Of a stretch of 8,874 nucleotides of DNA, positions 1-5,136 are shown in pieces; positions within the stretch are counted from its first letter, which is position 1; each line of letters opens with the position of its first letter. The DNA is from Lysobacterales bacterium (GTDB lineage: Bacteria; Pseudomonadota; Gammaproteobacteria; Xanthomonadales; SZUA-36): positions 1 to 8,874 of the forward strand of contig JAPHTE010000384.1 of the NCBI GenBank assembly GCA_026196445.1, written 5' to 3'. Position numbers and translations under genes: made by a program. The notes beneath the pieces were generated by a model, which worked only from the letters and a program-made list of their open reading frames with translations, searched no databases and was not told the DNA's origin.

Positions 1-694
1 GGTAACGTGACAGGCTGGCTTCCTTGTGGACCATGTTGACTGCAAATATACCAACCCATACCCAGGCCAGCACCAACACCGGCAGCCAGTGCCATACCAT
101 CAACGCGAAGCTGCCGTAGATCATCATTTCGCCCAAATAATTCGGATGACGCACGTAGTGAAACATGCCCCCGGTGATCAGGCCGGGCCGATGGCGAAGG
201 GTAAAAAACTTCTGCGCGTCTGCCGTCAGCATGATGGTAGTGCCGAGCAGGCACATGGTGATGCACAACGCATACCAGGCTCCATCGGGCAGGGGGTAGC
301 CCGGGGACGAGATACCGGAAATCAGCAGCCAGCCGAACACCCAGTACCAGCCCAGCACGCCGAGGAATGCATTGACACCACCGCCGATAGTGATCTTGCG
401 CTGCCAGGCCGGGTCGGGAAACGCCATGTCCTTGATAAACCAGGCCAGGCCGTAGCTGCCCTGCATGGCCAGGTAGATCCATGCCTGGGTCGAGAAATTC
501 CGGTAGTGCCACATCAGCAGGCCGAGAAAAATAAAAGTTCCACACTTCTGGAAATTGATCACCCAGGCGAACTTCCAGGGCCGTGGGCCACCGAGAAAGT
601 CATGGACGGCATGGTCAGTAAATCGGTTCAGTAGCGCTGCCCAGGCGGGAATCGCCTGTCGGTGTTCGGGTTCCGTGCTTACCTGCGCGTTCAT
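1..694 (-). CDS. Polytopic membrane protein, DUF1295/ICMT-like, C-terminus cut by window edge
   Basis: The reading frame begins with ATG at 694 and stays open to base 1, giving 231 residues with the C-terminus missing. An in-frame TAA lies three codons upstream of the ATG, so this is the only plausible start, although no good Shine-Dalgarno precedes it. The protein has a polar N-terminus of about 40 residues, then several hydrophobic segments (about 44-62, 72-88, 104-127, 140-157, 190-221). The diagnostic stretch is YVRHPNYLGE at residues 180-189, followed by a membrane helix and HKE at 223-225. RHPxYxGE with a nearby acidic residue is typical of the related membrane families DUF1295, steroid 5-alpha-reductase C-terminal, ICMT and PEMT, which use SAM or NADPH on lipid-like substrates. 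Methyltransferase and reductase cannot be told apart here. It lies 47 nt downstream of the flavin-type oxidase gene on the same strand and may be co-transcribed with it. Confidence 0.8.
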   Translation of the reverse strand, partial: MNAQVSTEPEHRQAIPAWAALLNRFTDHAVHDFLGGPRPWKFAWVINFQKCGTFIFLGLLMWHYRNFSTQAWIYLAMQGSYGLAWFIKDMAFPDPAWQRKITIGGGVNAFLGVLGWYWVFGWLLISGISSPGYPLPDGAWYALCITMCLLGTTIMLTADAQKFFTLRHRPGLITGGMFHYVRHPNYLGEMMIYGSFALMVWHWLPVLVLAWVWVGIFAVNMVHKEASLSRY

Positions 695-741
695 ACCGCA
701 AGCTTACTGCAAATGAGTTGCCTTGTGGCATTACAGGGAAT

Positions 742-1374
742 TCACGTGGAGCCTGCTTGCTGGTGACTTTTGGATTTCAGCAAGCGTACCTGCTCCTGCA
801 GTTCTTCGATTCGGCGATGTTGCTCGTCCAGGAGCTTGTCCACTTTCTCACGCTCGATCAGCTGCGGAATATGTTGCGGGCAGTTTCGGTCCCAGGCCTC
901 GACGGTAAACACCACTGCCTGTTCCGCCCGTGCGCGGTATTCACCCTGGCTGGGCATCAGTTCAGCCAGGAACTCTGGGCGGTCTTCAACCACCTCTGCA
1001 CGCCCCCAGATTTTGATTCGGGTTCTTTCGGCGTAATCAATTAGGAATATAAGGGCTTTGGGGTTTTCAGCCAGATTGCCCTGGCTGATGAACTGCCTGT
1101 TTCCCTTGTAATCAGCAAATGCGAGAGTTTTCTCGTCAATCACCTTCAGAAAACCCGGAGGGCCGCCGCGATGCTGGATGTACGGCTGACCTTCGGCGTT
1201 GGCGGTCCCCAGGAAGAAACTCCTTTGCCTGGCGACGATGCTGGCCAGGCCAGGCGTTATTTCTGTTTGCCAGCCGCTGCTTTGTTCCATCCGGGCGTAT
1301 ATTTTCCGGGAGCCTTTGCGGAACTGGATGGCCTTCACGCTTTCCGTGAAGGCGATGTCGCTAGTGTGAACCAA
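742..1374 (-). CDS. Pyridoxamine 5'-phosphate oxidase-fold (split-barrel flavoprotein) family protein
   Basis: A 210-residue cytosolic protein with no signal peptide or membrane segment. The core (about 30-170) matches the PNPOx-like split-barrel family: SFFLGTANAEGQPYIQHRGG at 52-71 is the usual first strand pair, LAFADYKGNRQF follows at 84-95, and RIKIWGRAEVVED at 118-130 is the central barrel. Such proteins bind FMN, F420 or heme; this subgroup, with SDIAF...SVKAIQ at the N-terminus and CPQHIPQ near residue 165, is usually annotated only as 'pyridoxamine 5'-phosphate oxidase family' and is probably not the B6 biosynthetic enzyme. The last 35 or so residues form a charged coiled coil (KVDKLLDEQHRRIEELQEQV, then RLLK). 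The start is TTG at 1374, chosen because the family N-terminus begins just after it and a GAGG lies 10 nt upstream; GTG (codon 13) and ATG (codon 29) are alternatives, the latter cutting into conserved sequence. It follows the AhpD-like gene but is separated from it by a hairpin. Confidence 0.85.
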   Translation of the reverse strand: MVHTSDIAFTESVKAIQFRKGSRKIYARMEQSSGWQTEITPGLASIVARQRSFFLGTANAEGQPYIQHRGGPPGFLKVIDEKTLAFADYKGNRQFISQGNLAENPKALIFLIDYAERTRIKIWGRAEVVEDRPEFLAELMPSQGEYRARAEQAVVFTVEAWDRNCPQHIPQLIEREKVDKLLDEQHRRIEELQEQVRLLKSKSHQQAGST

Positions 1375-1384
1375 CTTAGGTGTA

Positions 1385-1388
1385 CCTC
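1385..1388 (-). promoter_or_regulatory. Probable ribosome binding site for the PNPOx-fold gene
   Basis: On the minus strand GAGG (within ATGAGGTACACC) ends 10 nt before the TTG at 1374. The spacing is a little long. The same ATG (1390-1388) opens a four-codon frame, MRYT, whose TAA (1378-1376) ends one nucleotide before the TTG. This could couple translation or be chance. Confidence 0.4.
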
Positions 1389-1428
1389 ATTTGTGCGCAA
1401 GGTCCGGGTGCTCAGCCCTGATAAGTCA

Positions 1429-1454
1429 TCCGGGCGGCGAACCCGCCGCCCGGA
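1429..1454 (-). terminator. GC-rich hairpin, likely terminator of the AhpD-like gene
   Basis: A perfect 11-bp inverted repeat (TCCGGGCGGCG at 1429-1439, CGCCGCCCGGA at 1444-1454) flanks a 4-nt loop. It begins 7 nt past the stop of the AhpD-like gene when read on the minus strand. The stem is almost all G:C. What follows it on the minus strand (TGACTTATC) is only mildly T-rich, so termination may be partial, or the hairpin may instead protect the 3' end of the upstream message. Confidence 0.6.
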
Positions 1455-1461
1455 CGCAGAC

Positions 1462-2010
1462 TCATGCCGCCCGACCGGTGACGGTTGGAAAGTCGATTTC
1501 GGTTCCCAGTACTTCGTTGATGTAGTTCGTGAGCGTGTTCACGGCGACGTGGCCTATGATTTCCACGATCTCGGCATCGCTGTAACCCGCAGCTTGAACA
1601 GCCTGCAAATCGCGGTCAGAAACCTTACCGCGCTTCGCTGCAATCTTGGCGGCGAACCCAACGGCAACAGCGGCTTTTTCATCACCGGAGGTGCCACGAC
1701 GATTGGCTTCCATTTCGGTGGCACTCAGTCTGGCCAGGTTGGAGCCAAGGTAGCTGTGGGCGGCCAGGCAGTAGTTACAACCGTTGACCTCGGCAACGGC
1801 AAGGGCAATCCGCTCACGGGTCTGGGCGTTCAGCAAACCTGAGCCGAGCGAACCGCTCAGGCCAAGATAGCCTGCGAGGGTCTGTGGGCTGTTGGCGATA
1901 ATGCGAAACATGTTGGGGACGCTGCCCAGAAGCTTGTTGACCGCTTCAAGCGATCCCCGGGAGGCTGCAGGTGCGGCTTCAATGGATATGGGTGTAGGTA
2001 TACGGGACAT
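1462..2010 (-). CDS. AhpD-like carboxymuconolactone decarboxylase-family protein (peroxidase-related)
   Basis: A 182-residue soluble all-helical protein. The family core is E66-R67-I-A-L-A-V-A-E74 followed by C78-N-Y-C81 and H85 (CNYCLAAHS), which is the AhpD-type active site: a CxxC pair with a downstream His and upstream Glu residues forming a proton relay. H154 with N158 and N162 in the last helices is also usual in the family. AhpD reduces peroxiredoxin-linked disulfides; most relatives of this length are annotated as 'uncharacterised peroxidase-related enzyme' or CMD-family proteins. The presence of both Cys argues for a thiol-disulfide or peroxidase role over true gamma-carboxymuconolactone decarboxylation, whose enzymes lack this pair. 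An excellent AAGGAG lies 6 nt before the ATG. The gene is divergent from a LysR regulator across an AT-rich 132-nt gap, so it is the likely regulated target. Substrate is unknown. Confidence 0.9.
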   Translation of the reverse strand: MSRIPTPISIEAAPAASRGSLEAVNKLLGSVPNMFRIIANSPQTLAGYLGLSGSLGSGLLNAQTRERIALAVAEVNGCNYCLAAHSYLGSNLARLSATEMEANRRGTSGDEKAAVAVGFAAKIAAKRGKVSDRDLQAVQAAGYSDAEIVEIIGHVAVNTLTNYINEVLGTEIDFPTVTGRAA

Positions 2011-2016
2011 GGTTAA

Positions 2017-2022
2017 CTCCTT
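2017..2022 (-). promoter_or_regulatory. Ribosome binding site of the AhpD-like gene
   Basis: AAGGAG on the minus strand, 6 nt upstream of the ATG at 2010-2008. This is the strongest Shine-Dalgarno sequence in the window and fixes the start. Confidence 0.85.
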
Positions 2023-2052
2023 AGTGGATTTGGATTCGAGAAGGCAGCATAC

Positions 2053-2092
2053 AATTAATTAATACATAAATAATTAGACTAAAAATTAATTA
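2053..2092. promoter_or_regulatory. Three regularly spaced TAATTA boxes, candidate operator array between divergent genes
   Basis: The hexamer TAATTA, itself palindromic, occurs at 2056-2061, 2071-2076 and 2087-2092, with start-to-start distances of 15 and 16 bp. The outer two sit in the longer shared string AATTAATTA (2053-2061 and 2084-2092), 31 bp apart, close to three helical turns. LysR-type regulators commonly bind several spaced AT-rich sites in the gap to a divergent target gene, so this is a candidate binding region that would also cover the promoter of the AhpD-like gene. AT-rich sequence can generate such repeats by chance, and no single -35/-10 pair stands out here. Confidence 0.45.
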
Positions 2093-2130
2093 TCTATTAC
2101 AGTTATTGAAATAAAGGTAATAACGGATAA

Positions 2131-2140
2131 ATACCGGTAT
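2131..2140. promoter_or_regulatory. Perfect palindrome ATACCGGTAT just before the LysR start
   Basis: A perfect 10-bp dyad ending 2 nt before the ATG at 2143, where a Shine-Dalgarno would be expected and is not obvious. Its position would suit an autoregulatory site. It is short, so it could be accidental. Confidence 0.35.
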
Positions 2141-2142
2141 CA

Positions 2143-3045
2143 ATGGATAAGCTCGATTCAATGAAAGTTTTCGTCGAGGTTGCGGAATGTCGAAGTTTCG
2201 TCGCTGCCAGTCGCAGGCTAGACTTGTCAGCCCCGGCCGTAACCCGGTCTATCGCCAAGCTTGAGAATGCCCTGGGCGTACGCTTGTTCAATAGAACCAC
2301 TCGCCACGTTCGCCTCACGGAGACCGGCGCCCGATTTTTGGCAGACACCAGGTGCATTCTGGAAGATGTCGAGCAGGCCGTGGCCAGGGCAGGTGGAAGT
2401 TATGCTGAACCCAAGGGTGTCTTATCCGTGACTGCGCCGGTTCTGTTCGGGCAAAAACACGTATTGCCAGTAATAGCGGAGTACATGAAACAATACCCGC
2501 TCGTGAAGGTGAGGGCGCTGTTCTACGATCGTGTCAGCAATATTCTCGAAGAGGGTTTGGACGTTGCTATCCGAATCGGCCACCTCAAGGACTCGAGTGT
2601 ATATGCGACCCGGGTTGGGAGTGTTCAGAAGGTCGTATGCGCCTCGCCTGCATACCTGAAAGAACACGGTGTGCCCGGGCACCCGTCCGAGCTCGCGGAT
2701 CATGCAATTATTCATGCATCCACGGTTGAGCCCTCGACGACGTGGCGGTTTGAATCCAAGGCAGGAAATAAGGCGGTGAAAGTTTCCCCAAGCCTGTACT
2801 GTTGCCAAAATGGAACCGCTATATCAGCGGCCAGGCAAGGACTCGGAATCACCCGCCTGATGTCCTATCAGGTTGGCGAGGATTTTGACAATGGTTCATT
2901 GGAGCGCATACTGCCTGGCCACGAGAGCAAACCGCTTCCGGTCAGCATCGTTCATCTCGAAGGGCGACAAGCCAATACCAAGATCAGGTCGTTCATCGAC
3001 CTGGCTGTCGCGCGCCTGAGAGCCAACCCGTACATCCTCCACTAA
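2143..3045 (+). CDS. LysR-family transcriptional regulator, CrgA-like
   Basis: At 300 residues this is the usual LysR length. The N-terminal winged helix-turn-helix spans about residues 1-60: MDKLDSMKVFVEVAECRSF, then SRRLDLSAPAVTRSIAKLE with the recognition helix, then GVRLFNRTTRHVRLTETG. A linker helix (about 62-86) leads to the effector-binding domain (about 90-295), with VLSVTAPVLFGQKHVLP opening the periplasmic-binding-like fold and GLDVAIRIG near 138-146, both typical of the CrgA-like subgroup. The ATG at 2143 is preferred because MDKLDSM is the standard N-terminus of this subgroup; an ATG lies seven codons on. It is divergent from the AhpD-like gene and probably controls that gene and itself. 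The effector cannot be predicted. No terminator is visible after the stop. Confidence 0.93.
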   Translation: MDKLDSMKVFVEVAECRSFVAASRRLDLSAPAVTRSIAKLENALGVRLFNRTTRHVRLTETGARFLADTRCILEDVEQAVARAGGSYAEPKGVLSVTAPVLFGQKHVLPVIAEYMKQYPLVKVRALFYDRVSNILEEGLDVAIRIGHLKDSSVYATRVGSVQKVVCASPAYLKEHGVPGHPSELADHAIIHASTVEPSTTWRFESKAGNKAVKVSPSLYCCQNGTAISAARQGLGITRLMSYQVGEDFDNGSLERILPGHESKPLPVSIVHLEGRQANTKIRSFIDLAVARLRANPYILH

Positions 3046-3168
3046 TCCGGTTTTCAGTGCAAAATACCACCAATGGATCCTCGGTCAAGTGGACAACAGG
3101 ATTGAAATGATCGGCGTGGTTTCCTACAGGCATCCGGGCGATTGCAACTGGTTGGCCGGCGGGTGTTG

Positions 3169-3177
3169 TGGTCTAAT
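3169..3177 (+). promoter_or_regulatory. Extended -10 promoter candidate for lolC
   Basis: TGGTCTAAT is a TGn extended -10 with five of six matches to TATAAT in the hexamer at 3172-3177. The hexamer 17 bp upstream (TGGTTG, 3149-3154) is a poor -35, which extended -10 promoters tolerate. Transcription would be expected to begin about seven bases downstream, at or next to the lolC ATG at 3184, so the message would be leaderless or nearly so. Confidence 0.45.
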
Positions 3178-3183
3178 TCGCAT

Positions 3184-4431
3184 ATGCATAAACCACTATC
3201 CGCTTTTATCGGTCTGCGTTACCTGCGGGCCAAGCGGCAAAACCACTTCGTTTCGTTTATCTCCCTGACATCGATGCTGGGGATCGCGCTGGGTGTGACC
3301 ACGCTGATTACGGTGATCTCGGTGATGAACGGCTTCGAGAAGGAACTACGTGCTCGCATCCTGGGTGCGATTTCGCACGCCACCATCCAGCCCCTGGAGC
3401 GGCCGCTGAATGAATGGCGCGAAGTAATTCGCCACGTGAACGAACGCGATGACGTAGTCGCCTCGGCGCCTTACATCGAAGTCGGCGCCTGGCTGCAGGC
3501 CAACGGATCGAGCGCGGCGCTGGTTCGAGGCATAGACCCGGAATACGAGGTGACGGTTTCCGAAGTCGGCAGCCACATGGTCCGCGGCAGCCTGGACGGA
3601 TTGCGCGGCGGGGAGTACGGAATCGTGCTTGGCGCTGGCCTGGCCATGCGTCTGCAGGTCGATTTGGGTGACAAGGTGACGGTGATTGCACCCAGGCTGA
3701 AAGCCAGCCCGATGGGCGCCAGCCCGTTGATGAAACGTTTTACCGTGGTGGGCATGTTCGAGTTCGGCGAATATGAAAACGATACAGGCCTGGCCATGGT
3801 CGAGATCAGCGATGCCGCGAGGTTATTGCGTATGCCCGAGGATTCCATCGGTGGCATACGCCTCAGACTCGTGGACCTGGATTCCGCCTGGTGGGTGGCG
3901 CGTGAAATCTCCGCCCAACTTGACGGCGCTTACCGCGTGCGTGACTGGAGCCAGGAACGGGGCAACCTGTTCCAGGCCGTGCGCACCGAAAAGTCCGTCA
4001 TGTGGGTGATCCTGTCGCTGATCATCGCGGTGGCGGCGTTCAATATCATCTCCATGCTGGTCATGGTGGTGACCGACAAGCAGTCTGATATCGCCATATT
4101 GAAGACCATGGGTGCGCACGGCGGCACCATCATGCGGGTATTTGTCGTGCAGGGCAGCCTGATCGGTGTGATCGGCACCGCACTGGGCGTGGTGGGCGGA
4201 ATTCTGCTGGCGCAGAATATCGCCACGGTTGTACCTTACCTTGAACAACTATTCGGTTTTGCTTTGTTCCCGTCCGATATTTATTACATCACCGAGTTGC
4301 CGTCCGACCTGCGCCAGGGCGACGTGGTGGCGTTTGCGGCCATGTCCCTTGGCATGTCCCTGCTCTCGACCCTTTACCCCGCCTGGCGCGCGTCCAGGAC
4401 CGATCCGGCGGAGGCATTACGTTATGAATGA
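3184..4431 (+). CDS. lolC: Lipoprotein-releasing ABC transporter permease LolC (LolC/LolF type)
   Basis: A 415-residue inner-membrane permease that, with LolD, extracts mature lipoproteins from the inner membrane and passes them to periplasmic LolA. The layout is that of the family: TM1 at about 26-49 (ISLTSMLGIALGVTTL), a large periplasmic domain (50-270), then three TM segments at about 273-297, 317-345 and 380-402, ending in STLYPAWRASRTDPAEALRYE-type sequence. Residues 170-186 carry a LolC-type Hook with PMG at 176-178 and P181, the loop known in E. coli LolC to recruit LolA; LolE lacks it. The ATG at 3184 gives the family N-terminus (MHKPLSAFIGLRYLRAKR); an upstream TTG at 3142 adds 14 unconserved residues. 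No Shine-Dalgarno is visible. The gene overlaps lolD by 8 nt, and no lolE follows, so this single permease may work as a homodimer (the LolF arrangement). Confidence 0.95.
   Translation: MHKPLSAFIGLRYLRAKRQNHFVSFISLTSMLGIALGVTTLITVISVMNGFEKELRARILGAISHATIQPLERPLNEWREVIRHVNERDDVVASAPYIEVGAWLQANGSSAALVRGIDPEYEVTVSEVGSHMVRGSLDGLRGGEYGIVLGAGLAMRLQVDLGDKVTVIAPRLKASPMGASPLMKRFTVVGMFEFGEYENDTGLAMVEISDAARLLRMPEDSIGGIRLRLVDLDSAWWVAREISAQLDGAYRVRDWSQERGNLFQAVRTEKSVMWVILSLIIAVAAFNIISMLVMVVTDKQSDIAILKTMGAHGGTIMRVFVVQGSLIGVIGTALGVVGGILLAQNIATVVPYLEQLFGFALFPSDIYYITELPSDLRQGDVVAFAAMSLGMSLLSTLYPAWRASRTDPAEALRYE
4410..4414 (+). promoter_or_regulatory. Ribosome binding site of lolD, inside lolC
   Basis: GGAGG lies 9 nt before the ATG at 4424, within the last codons of lolC. 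It supports the overlapping start over the later ATG at 4442 and implies translational coupling. Confidence 0.75.
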
Positions 4432-5113
4432 GCCGGGCAGCATGGTATTGAGTGCACAGGGCATCAGCCGTGGTTTCCGACAGGGACCAAAGCGGGTCGA
4501 GGTATTGAAGGACGTTAACCTGCAGGTGCCGGCCGGGACTTCGGTCGCTATCGTGGGCGCCTCGGGCGCCGGTAAGAGCACTTTGTTGCACTTGCTGGGC
4601 GGGTTGGACAAACCTGATCAGGGTGAAATTTTCCTCGATGGAAAATCACTGTGGGGAATGGGTGACAGGGAGCGAAGCGACATACGCAACTCGCGATTGG
4701 GATTCATCTACCAGTTCCACCACTTGTTACCGGAATTCACCGCCCTGGAAAATGTCGCCATGCCTTTGTTGATCCGTGGTGAATCAAGCAGCAAAGCCAG
4801 GCAGATGGCGACCGACCTTCTGGAAAAAGTCGGGCTCGATCAACGTCTTGACCACAAGCCCGGTGAATTGTCCGGCGGTGAACGCCAGCGTGCTGCTGTG
4901 GCCCGTGCCCTGGTGGGTAACCCGGGTTGCGTACTCGGTGACGAGCCGACCGGTAACCTGGATGAACGCACTGCGCGGAACGTGTTCGGACAACTGCTGG
5001 AGTTGAATAGCGCATTGAATACCAGCCTGGTCATGGTCACGCACGACATGCGTCTGGCGGGGCGCATGAACCAGCAATTCGAATTGCATATGGGGGTATT
5101 GAAACCCATCTAG
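4424..5113 (+). CDS. lolD: Lipoprotein-releasing ABC transporter ATP-binding protein LolD
   Basis: A 229-residue cytoplasmic ATPase that powers lipoprotein release by the Lol exporter. All nucleotide-binding motifs are present in order: Walker A GASGAGKS (45-52), Q-loop with Q97 in YQFHHLLPEF, signature LSGGERQ (149-155), Walker B ending in DE (173-174), D-loop NLD (178-180) and switch His H207 in MVTHD. The FHHLLPEFTALENV segment is highly characteristic of LolD within the MacB/LolD/FtsE family. Length is close to the roughly 230 residues of E. coli LolD. The start at ATG 4424 overlaps the lolC stop by 8 nt and has a GGAGG; ATG 4442 would give a 223-residue form. Before the Walker B acid the usual Ala is Gly (LGDEPTGN), a mild change unlikely to matter. 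ComEC follows after 23 nt. Confidence 0.96.
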   Translation: MNEPGSMVLSAQGISRGFRQGPKRVEVLKDVNLQVPAGTSVAIVGASGAGKSTLLHLLGGLDKPDQGEIFLDGKSLWGMGDRERSDIRNSRLGFIYQFHHLLPEFTALENVAMPLLIRGESSSKARQMATDLLEKVGLDQRLDHKPGELSGGERQRAAVARALVGNPGCVLGDEPTGNLDERTARNVFGQLLELNSALNTSLVMVTHDMRLAGRMNQQFELHMGVLKPI

Positions 5114-5125
5114 AATTTCGCGAAT

Positions 5126-5133
5126 AAGGGGGG
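5126..5133 (+). promoter_or_regulatory. Purine-rich ribosome binding site of comEC
   Basis: AAGGGGGG lies just before the TTG at 5137, with AAGGGG spaced 5 nt from it. An in-frame TAA at 5125-5127 excludes any earlier start, so this site decides the TTG start. Confidence 0.6.
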
Positions 5134-5136
5134 TAT

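Noticed and set aside
26..634. Long plus-strand open frame of 202 codons
   Set aside because: It lies antisense to the membrane protein gene (1-694, minus), whose hydrophobic helices and RHPNY..GE motif are clearly real. The plus-strand translation is His/Gln-rich, low in structure, and resembles no family I know.
1171..1842. Long plus-strand open frame of 223 codons
   Set aside because: It is antisense to the PNPOx-fold and AhpD-like genes, and even spans the terminator hairpin between them. The minus-strand products carry recognisable family motifs.
3142..3183. Upstream TTG start for lolC
   Set aside because: It would add 14 residues unlike any LolC N-terminus, has no good RBS, and would read through the extended -10 motif. 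ATG 3184 gives the family-typical start.
4229..4423. N-terminal extension of lolD to an upstream ATG
   Set aside because: These 65 codons overlap lolC in another frame, are rich in Cys, Pro and Arg, and match nothing in LolD. The ATG at 4424 has a GGAGG and the expected length.
4571..4588. Possible extra function from LolD-like Walker A and MacB/FtsE similarity
   Set aside because: The FHHLLPEFTALENV segment and direct overlap with lolC make LolD the clear call over MacB or FtsE.
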